From NCBI GenBank assembly GCA_900544345.1, contig UQUR01000005.1, positions 69,422 to 133,421 of the forward strand: 64,000 bases of DNA. Direction: 5' to 3'. The DNA is from an uncultured Sutterella sp. GTDB lineage: Bacteria > Pseudomonadota > Gammaproteobacteria > Burkholderiales > Burkholderiaceae_F. Shown piece by piece: positions 41,482 through 50,863 of this stretch. Both the position numbers and the translations under genes were made by a program. Below the pieces are notes generated by a model. It was given only the letters and a program-made list of their open reading frames with translations. It did not search any database and was not told the origin of the DNA. The first letter of the stretch is position 1. Every line of letters starts with the position of its first letter.

Positions 41482-41961
41482 TTACTCCCCGTCACCCATA
41501 TCGTATTCAAACTCTTTGCGCAGATTCGCCATTTCAACGGCAACCTGAGCGGCATCGGTACCTTTTTGATGCAACCGAACCTGAGTCTGCTCGTCATTTT
41601 CTGTTGTCAGCACCGCATTGGCAATCGGAATATCAAAGTCAAGTCCCACCTGCATAATGCCGGAAGCTGATTCATTGGAAACAATCTCAAAATGGTACGT
41701 TTCACCGCGAATCACCGCACCGATTGCAATCAAGGCATCGTACTCTTCGGTAGAGGCCAATTGCTGCAAGCCGAAGGGTATCTCTAGAGCACCGGGGACA
41801 CGCATAAGCGTAATATCTTCTTCAACCACACCTAAGCGGGCAAGTTCAGCCAAGCAAGCCTTTAAAAGGCCTTCTCCAGCGTACTCGTTAAAACGAGACT
41901 GAACGATACCGATGCGCAATCCACGCCCATCTAAAGAATTCTCAATAATGTCCATGGACAT
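41482..41961 (-). CDS. ribH: 6,7-dimethyl-8-ribityllumazine synthase
   Basis: 159 residues. It makes lumazine from the ribityl-pyrimidine and dihydroxybutanone phosphate, the penultimate riboflavin step. RIGIVQSRFNEYAGEGLL, VPGALEIPFGLQQLA, AIGAVIRGETYHFEIVSNESASG (catalytic His) and PIANAVLTTENDEQ are intact. The start is ATG 41961, with GGAG 7 bases upstream. It opens the ribH-nusB-thiL-pgpA-pncC transcript. It is separated from ribD-ribE by an old-yellow-enzyme gene and 250 non-coding bases, with ribBA absent from its common place. Confidence 0.96.
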   Translation of the reverse strand: MSMDIIENSLDGRGLRIGIVQSRFNEYAGEGLLKACLAELARLGVVEEDITLMRVPGALEIPFGLQQLASTEEYDALIAIGAVIRGETYHFEIVSNESASGIMQVGLDFDIPIANAVLTTENDEQTQVRLHQKGTDAAQVAVEMANLRKEFEYDMGDGE

Positions 41962-42211
41962 TGTGTCTCTCCAAAAGAAATCATTTCCTTTTATAAATTC
42001 GTATATTGTACCGTTTTTAGCTCTGCGAAACACTGCTGTTTTTCTAATAACCCATCAGTCTCTTCTTGCAGAAAACGAGACTGCAAGTTTAGACAGACAA
42101 TAACAACACTGCGCTTATAAAAATCCTCAGTCACCAATGCTTTTTGATACAAACAGCTCAAGGGACCGAGTATTTTCTAGCATTAAAATTTCGCCGCAGA
42201 CATTTGCCAAG

Positions 42212-43282
42212 CTAAAGAACCATCCCTCGAGCGTAAGAGGCAGGGAAATCTACCTTTTCACCCAACTCAAGTGCTGCTTGCCAACCCCAATGGGGATTTA
42301 AGAGCATCTGACGACCAACATCAACGAGATCGGCCGTACCTTCAACCAAGACGCTTTCAGCTTGTCTGGCATCTTTAATTAGTCCGCAGCCTATTGTCGG
42401 CACTCCTGTATGTAGGCGTACCGCACGAGCAAAAGGTAACTGATAACCGTAAGAAACCGTCATCTTTTGACTGGCGTGAAGTCCGCCGGTTGAGACATCA
42501 ACAAAAGAACAACCATGTGCCTTCAAAATATTGACAAAATCGATTGTTTCTTTCAGATTCCAACCACCTTCAATCCAGTCGGTTGCCGACACTCGAACAC
42601 CTAACTCAACTGAGGGAGCCGCTTTTTTCATAGCCTCAAACACAGCAAGCGGTAAACGAATCCGATTATCAAAACTGCCGCCAAAGTCATCGGTGCGCAA
42701 GTTGGAGATCGGAGACAGGAACTGGTGCAACAAATAGCCATGCGCCATATGAATCTCGATTGCATCAACTCCGGCCCTCTCGGCACGCTCTGCCGCATTA
42801 GCAAAAGCCTGGACAATCGCATCAATGCCTCCGCGCAGCATTTCCCGAGGCATTAAACTTGTGCCCCCAGCGCTTACTGCCGAAGGCCCGACAGGCTCCC
42901 ATCCACCTTCTTGCTCGGTCAGGCAACCGCCGATCCACGGAGCTCGTTCCGACGCTTTGCGTCCTGCATGATTAATCTGCACAGCAATCTTTGTGCTCGG
43001 GTCAATTGCGCGCATCGTTTCGATCACTTCTGCCAATGACAACCCGAGCTCATCAGACCACAATCCCAAATCTTTATCAGATATCCGACCATCTGGCGTC
43101 ACGGCCATCGCTTCAATGCAAACCAAACCCGCCCCCGATCCTGCGAGCTTTCCGTAATGCACCTTATGCCAAGCTGTAGCTTTCCCATCGTGCGCCTGAT
43201 ACTGACACATAGGTGGCACGCTGATACGGTTTTTGACTGTCATCTGACCGAGCGTAAAAGGAGTAAAAAGCTGAGTTTTCAT
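42212..43282 (-). CDS. old yellow enzyme-family NAD(P)H:flavin oxidoreductase (NamA/YqjM-like)
   Basis: 356 residues, FMN TIM barrel reducing activated C=C bonds of enones, quinones or nitro compounds. FTLGQMTVKNRISVPPMCQYQAHDG carries the Cys-x-Tyr of the YqjM class; VQINHAGRKA, IHMAHGYLLHQFLSPISNLRTDDFGG (catalytic Tyr and active-site His) and STGGLHA follow. It lies 12 bases after ribE in the nrdR-ribD-ribE transcript, so it is co-expressed with riboflavin synthesis. The physiological substrate is unknown. Confidence 0.92.
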   Translation of the reverse strand: MKTQLFTPFTLGQMTVKNRISVPPMCQYQAHDGKATAWHKVHYGKLAGSGAGLVCIEAMAVTPDGRISDKDLGLWSDELGLSLAEVIETMRAIDPSTKIAVQINHAGRKASERAPWIGGCLTEQEGGWEPVGPSAVSAGGTSLMPREMLRGGIDAIVQAFANAAERAERAGVDAIEIHMAHGYLLHQFLSPISNLRTDDFGGSFDNRIRLPLAVFEAMKKAAPSVELGVRVSATDWIEGGWNLKETIDFVNILKAHGCSFVDVSTGGLHASQKMTVSYGYQLPFARAVRLHTGVPTIGCGLIKDARQAESVLVEGTADLVDVGRQMLLNPHWGWQAALELGEKVDFPASYARGMVL

Positions 43283-43294
43283 GATGACTATCCT

Positions 43295-43912
43295 TTAAAA
43301 AAGACCGTCGTTATCCTTTAAACTCATCATCCGCTCCACGTAGCGGGCAATCGTATCGATTTCAAGATTCACCCAATCCTGAGGTTTCAAGTGCTTCAAG
43401 GTCGTCACTTCAACCGTATGAGGAATCAAATTAATGGAAATACGGGTGCCAACCGGCGTATCTTCAACATCATTAATCGTCAATGAAACACCATTTACTG
43501 TCACAGAGCCTTTGTAGGCCAAATAAGCCGAAAGCTTCATCGGAGCACGCACCACCAAGTGCCAACTCTCTGCCTTGGGTTCCATCACTTCCACCTGTCC
43601 CACGCCATCAACGTGTCCAGAGACAATATGGCCATCTAGTCGGTCTCCAACTCGCAGAGCCTTTTCCAAATTCACTTCGCCCCACGTATCCAGTCCGCAG
43701 GTTTTAGACAAACTTTCAGCCGACACTTCAATCTGGAAGGTGTCTGCTTCAATGCTGACAACCGTCATACAGGCACCATTGACAGCAATGGATTCACCGA
43801 TCTCGGTTCCTTTTAACCAACCGGCCGGAGTATCAATCGTAAGTCTGACACCGTCGCCCAATTTTTCGGGCTCACGAACCTTCCCAATCGCTTCAATAAT
43901 GCCTGTAAACAT
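43295..43912 (-). CDS. ribE: riboflavin synthase, alpha chain
   Basis: 205 residues, two tandem lumazine-binding beta-barrels (about 1-97 and 98-195). It dismutates two lumazines to riboflavin. MFTGIIEAIGKV, IAVNGACMTVV, VNLEKALRVGDRLDGHIVSGHVDGVG and KGSVTVNGVSLTIN are the family repeats. It lies four bases after ribD. Confidence 0.96.
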   Translation of the reverse strand: MFTGIIEAIGKVREPEKLGDGVRLTIDTPAGWLKGTEIGESIAVNGACMTVVSIEADTFQIEVSAESLSKTCGLDTWGEVNLEKALRVGDRLDGHIVSGHVDGVGQVEVMEPKAESWHLVVRAPMKLSAYLAYKGSVTVNGVSLTINDVEDTPVGTRISINLIPHTVEVTTLKHLKPQDWVNLEIDTIARYVERMMSLKDNDGLF

Positions 43913-43916
43913 GGTG

Positions 43917-45011
43917 TTATTTCCTTTTTCTCAAAATAATTCGAACATCATTGCCTAAAAGTGTTGTTTCAGCGACAAGCCACTCTTGGCAATCAGAAAG
44001 CTTCTCAATCGCAGGCAGCCTAAAAGCTGAGCGGCCTGCACCTAAAATTTTCGGAGCAATGTAACACAAAAGTTCATCGACAAGTCCCAGTCTTACCATC
44101 TCACCGGTGAGAATAGCGCCCGCTTCAAGATGCACTTCGTTTACTTCACGCTTGGCTAACTCAGCCATCAGAGCTACAAGATCCACCCGATTGTCTTTAC
44201 CCGGCAAAGATAGAACCTCAGCTCCAAGTTGACAGAGGGATTGGACTTTGTCAGGGATTTCTCTTGCGCATACAACAAGAACGTTACCATCCCTAAAAAA
44301 AGGATTATCTAAGTTCACACGCAAGTTCGAGTCAACCAAAACTTTCAAAGGTTGGCGCTCTTGAAGAAAACCCCCGACCCGAGCCGTCAGTGATGGCTGA
44401 TCGGCTAACACCGTCCCCACCCCGGTTAGTATGGCGCCAGCAACGCAGCGCCACTGTCTGCCATCTTCCCGGGCAGCTTCTCCCGTAATCCATTGGCTCT
44501 CACCGTTTGCCAAGGCTGTAAAGCCATCAAGACTCATGGCCACTTTTGCTCGTACCCAAGGGCGCTGCTCAGTCATGCGAGTCATAAAACCCGCATTCAT
44601 CTGCCAAGCCTCACTTTCGAGTACCCCAGTTTCAACCTCTATACCGGCATCTCTCAACATCCTGAGACCGCGACCAGCCACCAACGGATTGGGATCTAGA
44701 CAAGCCACCACAACCCTAGCAACTTTTTCCTTGATCAGACGCATTGCGCACGGTGGTGTGCGTCCATAATGAGAACAGGGCTCGAGCGTAACATAGATCG
44801 TTGCGCCTTCAATATCGAAACCTTTGGCATTAGCGTTTTTAATAGCTTGAATTTCAGCATGATCAGAGCCCGTTTTCTGGGTAAAACCTTCTCCCAAAAC
44901 CTGATGATTGCGCACAATCACACAACCTACAGACGGATTGGGAGGACTTATCGGTCGAGCTTTTTGCGCGAGCTCAAGCGCCCGCTTCATGTAATCAGAA
45001 TCACAGAGCAT
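43917..45011 (-). CDS. ribD: bifunctional riboflavin deaminase/reductase
   Basis: 364 residues. The N-terminal deaminase (about 1-145) has zinc motifs HAEIQAI and PCSHYGRTPPC; the C-terminal NADPH-dependent reductase (about 150-364) has RAKVAMSLDGFTALANGESQWITG and VHLEAGAILTGEMVRLGLVDELLCYIAPKILG. Together they convert the GTP-derived pyrimidine to the ribitylamino form. It follows nrdR by six bases, as in many proteobacteria. Confidence 0.96.
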   Translation of the reverse strand: MLCDSDYMKRALELAQKARPISPPNPSVGCVIVRNHQVLGEGFTQKTGSDHAEIQAIKNANAKGFDIEGATIYVTLEPCSHYGRTPPCAMRLIKEKVARVVVACLDPNPLVAGRGLRMLRDAGIEVETGVLESEAWQMNAGFMTRMTEQRPWVRAKVAMSLDGFTALANGESQWITGEAAREDGRQWRCVAGAILTGVGTVLADQPSLTARVGGFLQERQPLKVLVDSNLRVNLDNPFFRDGNVLVVCAREIPDKVQSLCQLGAEVLSLPGKDNRVDLVALMAELAKREVNEVHLEAGAILTGEMVRLGLVDELLCYIAPKILGAGRSAFRLPAIEKLSDCQEWLVAETTLLGNDVRIILRKRK

Positions 45012-45017
45012 TGCTCT

Positions 45018-45461
45018 TTAAACCTCGCGGGCCATATCCGCAAACTTCTGAACGTCTTCAAAGTTGCGGTACACGCTCGCAAAGCGAACATAAGCCACTT
45101 TGTCGAGTCCGCGCAATTCTTCCATAACAAGTTCCCCTAAACGGTCACTGCGAACTTCCCGCTCACCCAAAGCAAGCATCTTCTGTTCAATCCGATTAAT
45201 CGCTTCATCGACTCGTTCGCGGGATACCGGGCGTTTACGCAAAGCAAGCATCATTGAAGAGCGAAGCTTTTTTTGATCATACTCACAGCGTCCACCCCCA
45301 CGCTTGATAATAGAAGGCATAGAAAGCTCAACGCGCTCATAAGTCGTAAAACGCTTGCCGCAATGAAGGCAGCGACGGCGACGGCGAATTGTCGTACCGT
45401 CTTCGCTTGTGCGAGAGTCAATCACTTGAGTTTGCTCATGCTTACAGAAAGGACAATGCAT
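45018..45461 (-). CDS. nrdR: ribonucleotide reductase regulator NrdR
   Basis: 147 residues. The zinc ribbon (CPFCKHEQTQVIDSR...RRRRCLHCGKRFTTYE, four cysteines) is followed by an ATP-cone (PSIIKRGGGRCEYDQKKLRSSM). It represses nrd genes through NrdR boxes when dATP is high. First gene of the transcript. GGAG lies 9 bases before the ATG. Confidence 0.96.
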   Translation of the reverse strand: MHCPFCKHEQTQVIDSRTSEDGTTIRRRRRCLHCGKRFTTYERVELSMPSIIKRGGGRCEYDQKKLRSSMMLALRKRPVSRERVDEAINRIEQKMLALGEREVRSDRLGELVMEELRGLDKVAYVRFASVYRNFEDVQKFADMAREV

Positions 45462-45769
45462 ACACCCATCTCCTTTTATCTATGGAATTCTTAATTCTCA
45501 AAAACACAATATATGGTATCGGGCTACTAAGGATTGATTCTACTCGTTTACCTACTATCTGTGGGTTTTTTTTACTCAAACAATAATAAATTGTGCAAAA
45601 AGAGCTTACCAAACTGAATTTTCAATCAATTAATATCTAAATGAATTAAACAGTATCTTGTAGTACTTTGAATGGTTAGGCTACCCTAGCCGTCGGACGT
45701 TGCTATTGAACAGTCAATAAAGATTGTCGTGCCTGGAGTAGGCCTCTCAGACACGACAGTTTTTAATCG
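45462..45769. other. intergenic region upstream of nrdR
   Basis: About 308 bases. It holds the presumed nrdR promoter, a small GGCTA-CCC-TAGCC hairpin near 45679-45691 and the terminator 45724-45764. A plus-strand transcript ending at that terminator is possible but I see no good promoter. No gene recognised. Confidence 0.4.
45724..45764. terminator. terminator between PEBP gene and nrdR
   Basis: TGTCGTG (45725-45731) and CACGACA (45752-45758) with an inner CCTGG.../...TCAGA structure; T5 on the plus side and ATCTTT on the minus side. Confidence 0.75.
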
Positions 45770-46366
45770 CTAACGTTGCAATCTAGGATTGAGACTATAA
45801 ATACCTTGGATGGTTGCAGAGGCCAACACATGCGGTGCCATACGTTGGCGCACTTCAGCCCAGCGAGCGGTGTCAGGTAAGCCCAAAGTTTTCACATCAA
45901 GCGCAAAAACTCTGAATTCATAGCCGTGCAGACGGGCATCAAATCCTGGAGGGCAGGGACCATCATAGCCGCGGTGAATTTGAGAATCAGAGGTATAGTC
46001 GTTAATTGCTTCAATACCCATGTGTTTCGCAAAACGCTTACCGGTATTTTCATCACCTACGTTTGCTTCGCCCTTTTTCACTTCGCAGACCTCTGGCGAC
46101 ATATCCCAAACGAGCCAATGCACGAAATCACGCCGAGGCTGATCTGCTGGGATCTCTCCATCTTCATTTAAAGCCTGACGATCTGTCGGAACATCGGGAT
46201 CAATGCAAGCCAAAACAATCGACTGCGTGCCTTTCGGGATTGCGCTCCACGAAAGCTGAGGATTTAAGTTAGCAGCCAATGCAAACTTCCCGTCAACTAA
46301 TTGCCCGTAGGCGCATTCACTTGGAATCCATTGACCATGTTCAAAATCTTGACTGGTTATTTTCAT
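45770..46366 (-). CDS. YbhB/YbcL-family (PEBP-like) protein
   Basis: 198 residues of the phosphatidylethanolamine-binding/Raf-kinase-inhibitor-like family. ACIDPDVPTDRQ carries the DPD-x-P motif, and IHRGYDGPCPPGFDARLHGYEFRVFALD the GxxGPCPP-x-H motif of the ligand pocket. The bacterial function is unknown. The start is ATG 46366, with AAGGAG 7 bases upstream; the frame is open to 46423. No signal peptide, so it is cytosolic. It lies about 58 bases after dtd. Confidence 0.92.
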   Translation of the reverse strand: MKITSQDFEHGQWIPSECAYGQLVDGKFALAANLNPQLSWSAIPKGTQSIVLACIDPDVPTDRQALNEDGEIPADQPRRDFVHWLVWDMSPEVCEVKKGEANVGDENTGKRFAKHMGIEAINDYTSDSQIHRGYDGPCPPGFDARLHGYEFRVFALDVKTLGLPDTARWAEVRQRMAPHVLASATIQGIYSLNPRLQR

Positions 46367-46424
46367 GCGAGTCTCCTTGAGAATCTTTAGTCTATTATTT
46401 GATTCAAAAAAGAGTTTTGTCAAT

Positions 46425-46862
46425 CTAGCATTTCAACCAAATTGTCACCGGCCCATCATTGACCAAAGCAACCTGCATATAAGCTCCAAATTCACCCGTT
46501 TCTGTTCTCAAACCGCTTTGCCTCACCGTCTCCACAAAATGCTCATAGAGCTTTTTGCCCGTTTCAGGATCTGCTGCAGGTGTAAAACTTGGGCGAAGAC
46601 CTTTAGCAGTGTCAGCGGCAAGCGTAAATTGAGAGACAATCAGAATATCTCCTTTAATATCAGAGAGACTTTTATTCATCTTGCCCTTTTCATCTTCAAA
46701 AATTCTGTAGGCCAGGACTTTTTTCGCTAGCTTCTCACACTGCTCTTTTGTGTCACCCTTTTCTGCACAAACTAATACCAGCAACCCCTTTGCTGCACTT
46801 CCTATCACTTTTCCCTCGACTGTGACCGAAGCACTTTGTACTCTTTGCAATAAACCGATCAT
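46425..46862 (-). CDS. dtd: D-aminoacyl-tRNA deacylase
   Basis: 145 residues. It hydrolyses D-aminoacyl-tRNAs and mischarged Gly-tRNA-Ala, proofreading chirality. MIGLLQRVQSASVTVEG, the active-site SQFTLAAD, GLRPSF and the cross-subunit NDGPVT (Gly-cis-Pro) are intact. It is downstream of tyrS but separated by a terminator. Confidence 0.97.
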   Translation of the reverse strand: MIGLLQRVQSASVTVEGKVIGSAAKGLLVLVCAEKGDTKEQCEKLAKKVLAYRIFEDEKGKMNKSLSDIKGDILIVSQFTLAADTAKGLRPSFTPAADPETGKKLYEHFVETVRQSGLRTETGEFGAYMQVALVNDGPVTIWLKC

Positions 46863-46875
46863 TGCGCTCTCCTTA

Positions 46876-46920
46876 CAAAAAAGCCGCGGGAAAACGATTT
46901 TGTTTTCTGCGCGGCTCTTT
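46876..46920 (-). terminator. terminator after tyrS
   Basis: On the minus strand GCCGCG-c-AGAAAAC pairs with GTTTTC-c-CGCGGC, followed by T6. Confidence 0.88.
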
Positions 46921-46936
46921 ATTGCAGTACGATGCT

Positions 46937-48175
46937 TTAGTGAACCGTCACTTTAGCCCATTTACGCTTACCGACCTGAATCGTGTAAGTGCCGGCATTA
47001 AGCTTTAAGCCTCGATCGCTGACTCGCTCTCCATTGACTCGTACTCCGCCTTGGTCCACATTGCGGTTAGCCTCACTGACACTAGCCACCATACCAGCTT
47101 CTTTAATCAGCTTACCAATACCGATTTCTCCGTCGGTTGCCGCCACATTGACTTCAGGAATTTCAGAAGGCATTTCACCTGCACGGAACCGATTATTAAA
47201 TTCCACCTCAGCAGCATCGGCAGCTGTCTTATCATGGAAACGTTCAACTATTTCCTTAGCTAGTAACACCTTAGCATCACGAGGATTGCGACCATTGGCA
47301 CATTCGCTCTTTAAAGTTGCAATCTCGTTATTACTCTTTAGGCTCAGAAGGTCATACCAATTCCACATCAATTCATCGGAAATACTCATCACCTTGCCGA
47401 ACATATCGTTAGGCTTATCGGTAATGCCAATGTAGTTGTGCTTGGATTTACTCATCTTGTTGACGCCATCCAAACCAACGAGCAACGGCATCGTCAGAAT
47501 GCATTGCGGTTCCTGCTCATATTGGCGCTGCAATTCGCGACCAACCAAGAGATTAAAACGCTGATCTGAGCCACCCAACTCCATATCGGCCTTCAAAGCC
47601 ACACTGTCATAGCCCTGCATCAGGGGGTAGAGCAATTCGTGCATGGCAATCGGAGCCTGTTCGGCGTAGCGCTTAGCAAAGTCATCGCGTTCTAGTAACC
47701 GGGCAAGCGTGTAGCGAGAGGCAAGCTTAATCATATCCGTTGCCGTCATTTTGTCGCTCCACTCGGAGTTGTAGCGAATTTCCGTTTTTTCCCGATCCAA
47801 AACAAGGCTTGCCTGATCCAGGTAGGTTTTGGCATTAACTTCAATTTGTTCGCGAGAAAGGGGCGGACGAGTGATATTGCGTCCGGAAGGGTCACCGATA
47901 GAAGCGGTGAAGTCACCGATCAAGAAAATAACCGTGTGTCCTAAATCTTGCAATTGGCGCAGTTTGTTTAAAACCACCGTGTGACCAATATGAATGTCAG
48001 GCGCCGTGGGGTCGAGCCCGAGTTTACAGCGCAAAGGCGTACCGGTTGCTTGAGAACGGGCAAGCTTTTGCTCCAAATCTTCTTCAATCAAAAGCGTATC
48101 CACACCACGCTTAATCGTTGCCATGGCCTCTTTGACTTCTGAGGTCACCGGGTATTTCTTTTCAATGTCGCTCAT
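46937..48175 (-). CDS. tyrS: tyrosyl-tRNA synthetase
   Basis: 412 residues, class I synthetase of the TyrRS type common in betaproteobacteria. HIGH-like DIHIGHTVVLNKLRQLQ, GGSDQRFNLLVGRELQ, KMSKSKHNYIG and a C-terminal S4 RNA-binding domain (about 350-412, NVDQGGVRVNGERVSDRGLKL) are present. The start is ATG 48175 (MSDIEKKYP); the frame is open to 48250 but that stretch covers the divergent promoter region. Confidence 0.95.
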   Translation of the reverse strand: MSDIEKKYPVTSEVKEAMATIKRGVDTLLIEEDLEQKLARSQATGTPLRCKLGLDPTAPDIHIGHTVVLNKLRQLQDLGHTVIFLIGDFTASIGDPSGRNITRPPLSREQIEVNAKTYLDQASLVLDREKTEIRYNSEWSDKMTATDMIKLASRYTLARLLERDDFAKRYAEQAPIAMHELLYPLMQGYDSVALKADMELGGSDQRFNLLVGRELQRQYEQEPQCILTMPLLVGLDGVNKMSKSKHNYIGITDKPNDMFGKVMSISDELMWNWYDLLSLKSNNEIATLKSECANGRNPRDAKVLLAKEIVERFHDKTAADAAEVEFNNRFRAGEMPSEIPEVNVAATDGEIGIGKLIKEAGMVASVSEANRNVDQGGVRVNGERVSDRGLKLNAGTYTIQVGKRKWAKVTVH

Positions 48176-48298
48176 AGATTTTTTTACAAAATAAATACAT
48201 AAAAAAGGACTCTTCAATCGGAGGCCAGGCGTAATTCGGGTAAAATACATGCCGTTTTCCGATTGCGTATCGGCTTATTGTAACCAATCAAATCCTCA

Positions 48299-49762
48299 AT
48301 GTCTGCGCCCAGTATCCTTGCAAAGAATTTACGCTCTATCGGCCGGGGCATGTGCCTTGCTGCCCGGGGCTGCGCGCACACTTGGGAAGTGTTGGTGAGA
48401 AGCCCTTACAGACGCTTGGTTTTAGGCATTACTTTCGGTGTTTTGCCCGCTTCTGTCGCAATTGCCACCTATACGGCCTATCCGTCTGACGATGAGCAAT
48501 TGGCCAGAAGCCTTCAAACTCGCATTGAAGCACCGCTTCCCATTCCTTCAATTGCCGATCAGATTACGGTGGTGACCACTCACAGTGCCGTGACCACTCA
48601 CACGACTATGATTCGTGTGAACGACACGCTCGGAGCCATTTTCTCGCGCTTAAATATCGAAGACGGTGCCCTGCAGCGCTTTATCCGCAGACAAACACTC
48701 GCGCAGCCCCTCTCAACGCCCAGAGAAGGCGTTTATGTTCAGGCTAAAGTCACCGCCGATCAAAAAGCTCAGTCGCTTAAAATTTTCTTAGAAGCGCGTT
48801 CAGACAAAGAGAAAAATTCCGTTGTTACGATCACTCGGCACGGCGAGCGCTTTACCATTCAGTCTGAGCCCTTCGTTTATGAAACTCAGCAGGCCATGCG
48901 CGCTGGCATCGTTCGGGATAACCTTGTCGACTCTGCTCTTGCGGTCGGCGTGCCCAAAGAAATTGCCGAAGATATGCCCCTTGCCTTTGAGCGGGCCATT
49001 AATAACGGTCTGAAAATCACCGATGGAGATGATTTCCGCATCATCTACGAGCGCCAGTACATGGAAGGCGACTTCGTGAGAAACGGCAAGATTCTTGCGG
49101 TCTCTGTCACCCATCAGGGCAAAAACTATGAAAGCTTCTGGGCGGCTGACGGTACCCGCACGGGCAGTTTCTACAGCTTAGACGGCACCTCCAACCGCAC
49201 AACCTTTATCCGCGTGCCGGTTGAAGGAGCACGAGTGACTTCAAGCTTCATGCCCATGCGCCGCCACCCGGTCACGGGCGTTCTGCGTCCCCACCAGGGC
49301 ACGGACTTCGGTGCTCCCAGAGGTAATGAAATTTATGCCGCAGCCGACGGCGTCATCTCGCGCCGCGCCTTTGATAAGCGCGGATTCGGCAACTACCTCA
49401 TGATTAAGCACGATGAGTCGCGCACAACGCTTTACGGCCACATGTCAAGAATCGCCAAGGGCATGAAAGTGGGCACGCATGTAAAGCGCGGTCAGGTGAT
49501 TGGCTACGTGGGCGCAACGGGCCTGGCAACCGGTCCCCATTTACACTATGAGCTTCGTGTGAATAATCGCCAGGTCAATCCCCTTAAGACCCGAATTCCG
49601 GATAAAGAGCAGCTCACCTCAGAAGAAAAGCAGCAGCTCTTAGCCGACGCCCGTCCTTTGATGACGCGTCTGGCGATGCTCAACCGCATTCAATCTGTTA
49701 AACCGCTGACTTCCAAAGAGGCTCTCGCTCAGGGGGAATCTGCTGAGAAGCCTCAGTCTTAA
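48299..49762 (+). CDS. M23 murein DD-endopeptidase-like protein
   Basis: 487 residues. A transmembrane or uncleaved signal segment (about 38-60) anchors a periplasmic protein with a LysM-like/OapA region (about 95-180) and a C-terminal LytM/M23 domain. The zinc ligands are His332 and Asp336 (HQGTD), with His414 and His416 (GPHLHYE). MepM-type enzymes cut peptide cross-links during wall growth. It lies three bases before anmK, in the order tyrS / M23 / anmK / erpA conserved in Burkholderiales, linking wall cleavage with recycling. This stretch is GC-richer than the rest of the window. Confidence 0.93.
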   Translation: MSAPSILAKNLRSIGRGMCLAARGCAHTWEVLVRSPYRRLVLGITFGVLPASVAIATYTAYPSDDEQLARSLQTRIEAPLPIPSIADQITVVTTHSAVTTHTTMIRVNDTLGAIFSRLNIEDGALQRFIRRQTLAQPLSTPREGVYVQAKVTADQKAQSLKIFLEARSDKEKNSVVTITRHGERFTIQSEPFVYETQQAMRAGIVRDNLVDSALAVGVPKEIAEDMPLAFERAINNGLKITDGDDFRIIYERQYMEGDFVRNGKILAVSVTHQGKNYESFWAADGTRTGSFYSLDGTSNRTTFIRVPVEGARVTSSFMPMRRHPVTGVLRPHQGTDFGAPRGNEIYAAADGVISRRAFDKRGFGNYLMIKHDESRTTLYGHMSRIAKGMKVGTHVKRGQVIGYVGATGLATGPHLHYELRVNNRQVNPLKTRIPDKEQLTSEEKQQLLADARPLMTRLAMLNRIQSVKPLTSKEALAQGESAEKPQS

Positions 49763-49765
49763 GCT

Positions 49766-50863
49766 ATGCAAAAATCTTCCGATATTTTCATCGGCCTCAT
49801 GTCCGGCACGAGTCTGGACGGAGCCGATGCTGTGGCTTGCCGGTTTAAAGGCAGCGATGTTCAATTTTTGTCTCACGCCCACCTGCCCTATTCTGTCTCG
49901 CTCAGAAAAGCGCTCCTGTCGCTTTTGACGCCCGGAGAAGATGAAATCAATCGCTGCGGGCGCACAAGCATTCAGCTCGCGCACTTCTATGCAAAGGTTG
50001 TTGATAAGCTTCTTACTCAGATGAATCTTTCTGCCGATGAGGTAAACACCATCGGTGTGCACGGTCAAACAATCCGCCATTGCCCTGAGTCCGGCTTTAC
50101 CGTGCAGCTCAATCACCCTGCTCTTTTGGCTGAATTAACCGGAATAGACGTGATTGCCGACTTCAGAAGCCGCGATATGGCTGCAGGCGGCGAAGGCGCC
50201 CCTCTAGTGCCCGCCTTTCACGCTTGTGTTTTTTCAGGCGACGCTCCGCGCGCCATTGTCAATATCGGCGGCATCGCCAACATCACGCTTTTAAACGGCA
50301 AAGACGTTTTAGGCTTTGATTGCGGCCCGGGCAACACACTCATGGATATCTGGGTGCAAAAGCACTGCGGACTTCTATTTGATGAAAACGGCCGCTGGGC
50401 GATGAAAGGAAAAGTAATTCCGGATTTGTTAGAAGCGCTGCTTGCCGATCCTTATTTTTCAAGAAAGCCCCCTAAGAGCACGGGGCGGGAATACTTCAAC
50501 GAAAAGTGGCTTTTTGAGCGCTATCCCTTACTTTCTGACTTAGTCCCTCAGGACGTACAAAGAACGCTGGTGAAACTTACTGCGCGCGGAATTTTAGATG
50601 CGATTGATAAAACGCAGCCTCAGACAGAAGAGCTTTTTGTGTGCGGAGGCGGTGCGCTTAACCCCCTTTTGATGCAGGAACTCAAAGAGGGACATTATCG
50701 GGTGAGTTCTACTGCGCGCTTGGGGGTTGATCCCATGCATGTGGAATCGATGGCCTTTGCCTGGCTTGCCTACCGCTTTGTAAACAAAAAAGCCGGGAAT
50801 CTCCCGGCTGTGACGCGAGCTCGAGGCGAGCGCATCTTGGGTGCGCTCTACCCTGCCCACTAA
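49766..50863 (+). CDS. anmK: anhydro-N-acetylmuramic acid kinase
   Basis: 365 residues. It opens the anhydro ring of anhMurNAc and phosphorylates it to MurNAc-6-P in wall recycling. GLMSGTSLDGADAV (phosphate loop), GVHGQTIRH, DFRSRDMAAGGEGAPLVPAFH, NIGGIANIT and GFDCGPGNTLMD are the family motifs. Its stop overlaps the convergent erpA stop by four bases. Confidence 0.96.
   Translation: MQKSSDIFIGLMSGTSLDGADAVACRFKGSDVQFLSHAHLPYSVSLRKALLSLLTPGEDEINRCGRTSIQLAHFYAKVVDKLLTQMNLSADEVNTIGVHGQTIRHCPESGFTVQLNHPALLAELTGIDVIADFRSRDMAAGGEGAPLVPAFHACVFSGDAPRAIVNIGGIANITLLNGKDVLGFDCGPGNTLMDIWVQKHCGLLFDENGRWAMKGKVIPDLLEALLADPYFSRKPPKSTGREYFNEKWLFERYPLLSDLVPQDVQRTLVKLTARGILDAIDKTQPQTEELFVCGGGALNPLLMQELKEGHYRVSSTARLGVDPMHVESMAFAWLAYRFVNKKAGNLPAVTRARGERILGALYPAH

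Noticed and set aside
41962..42211. FMN riboswitch upstream of ribH
   Set aside because: No match to the conserved FMN aptamer segments on the minus strand; likewise none before ribD or ribE.
45600..45764. Plus-strand small RNA ending at the 45724-45764 terminator
   Set aside because: No convincing promoter at a suitable distance; the hairpin is explained as the terminator of the minus-strand PEBP gene.
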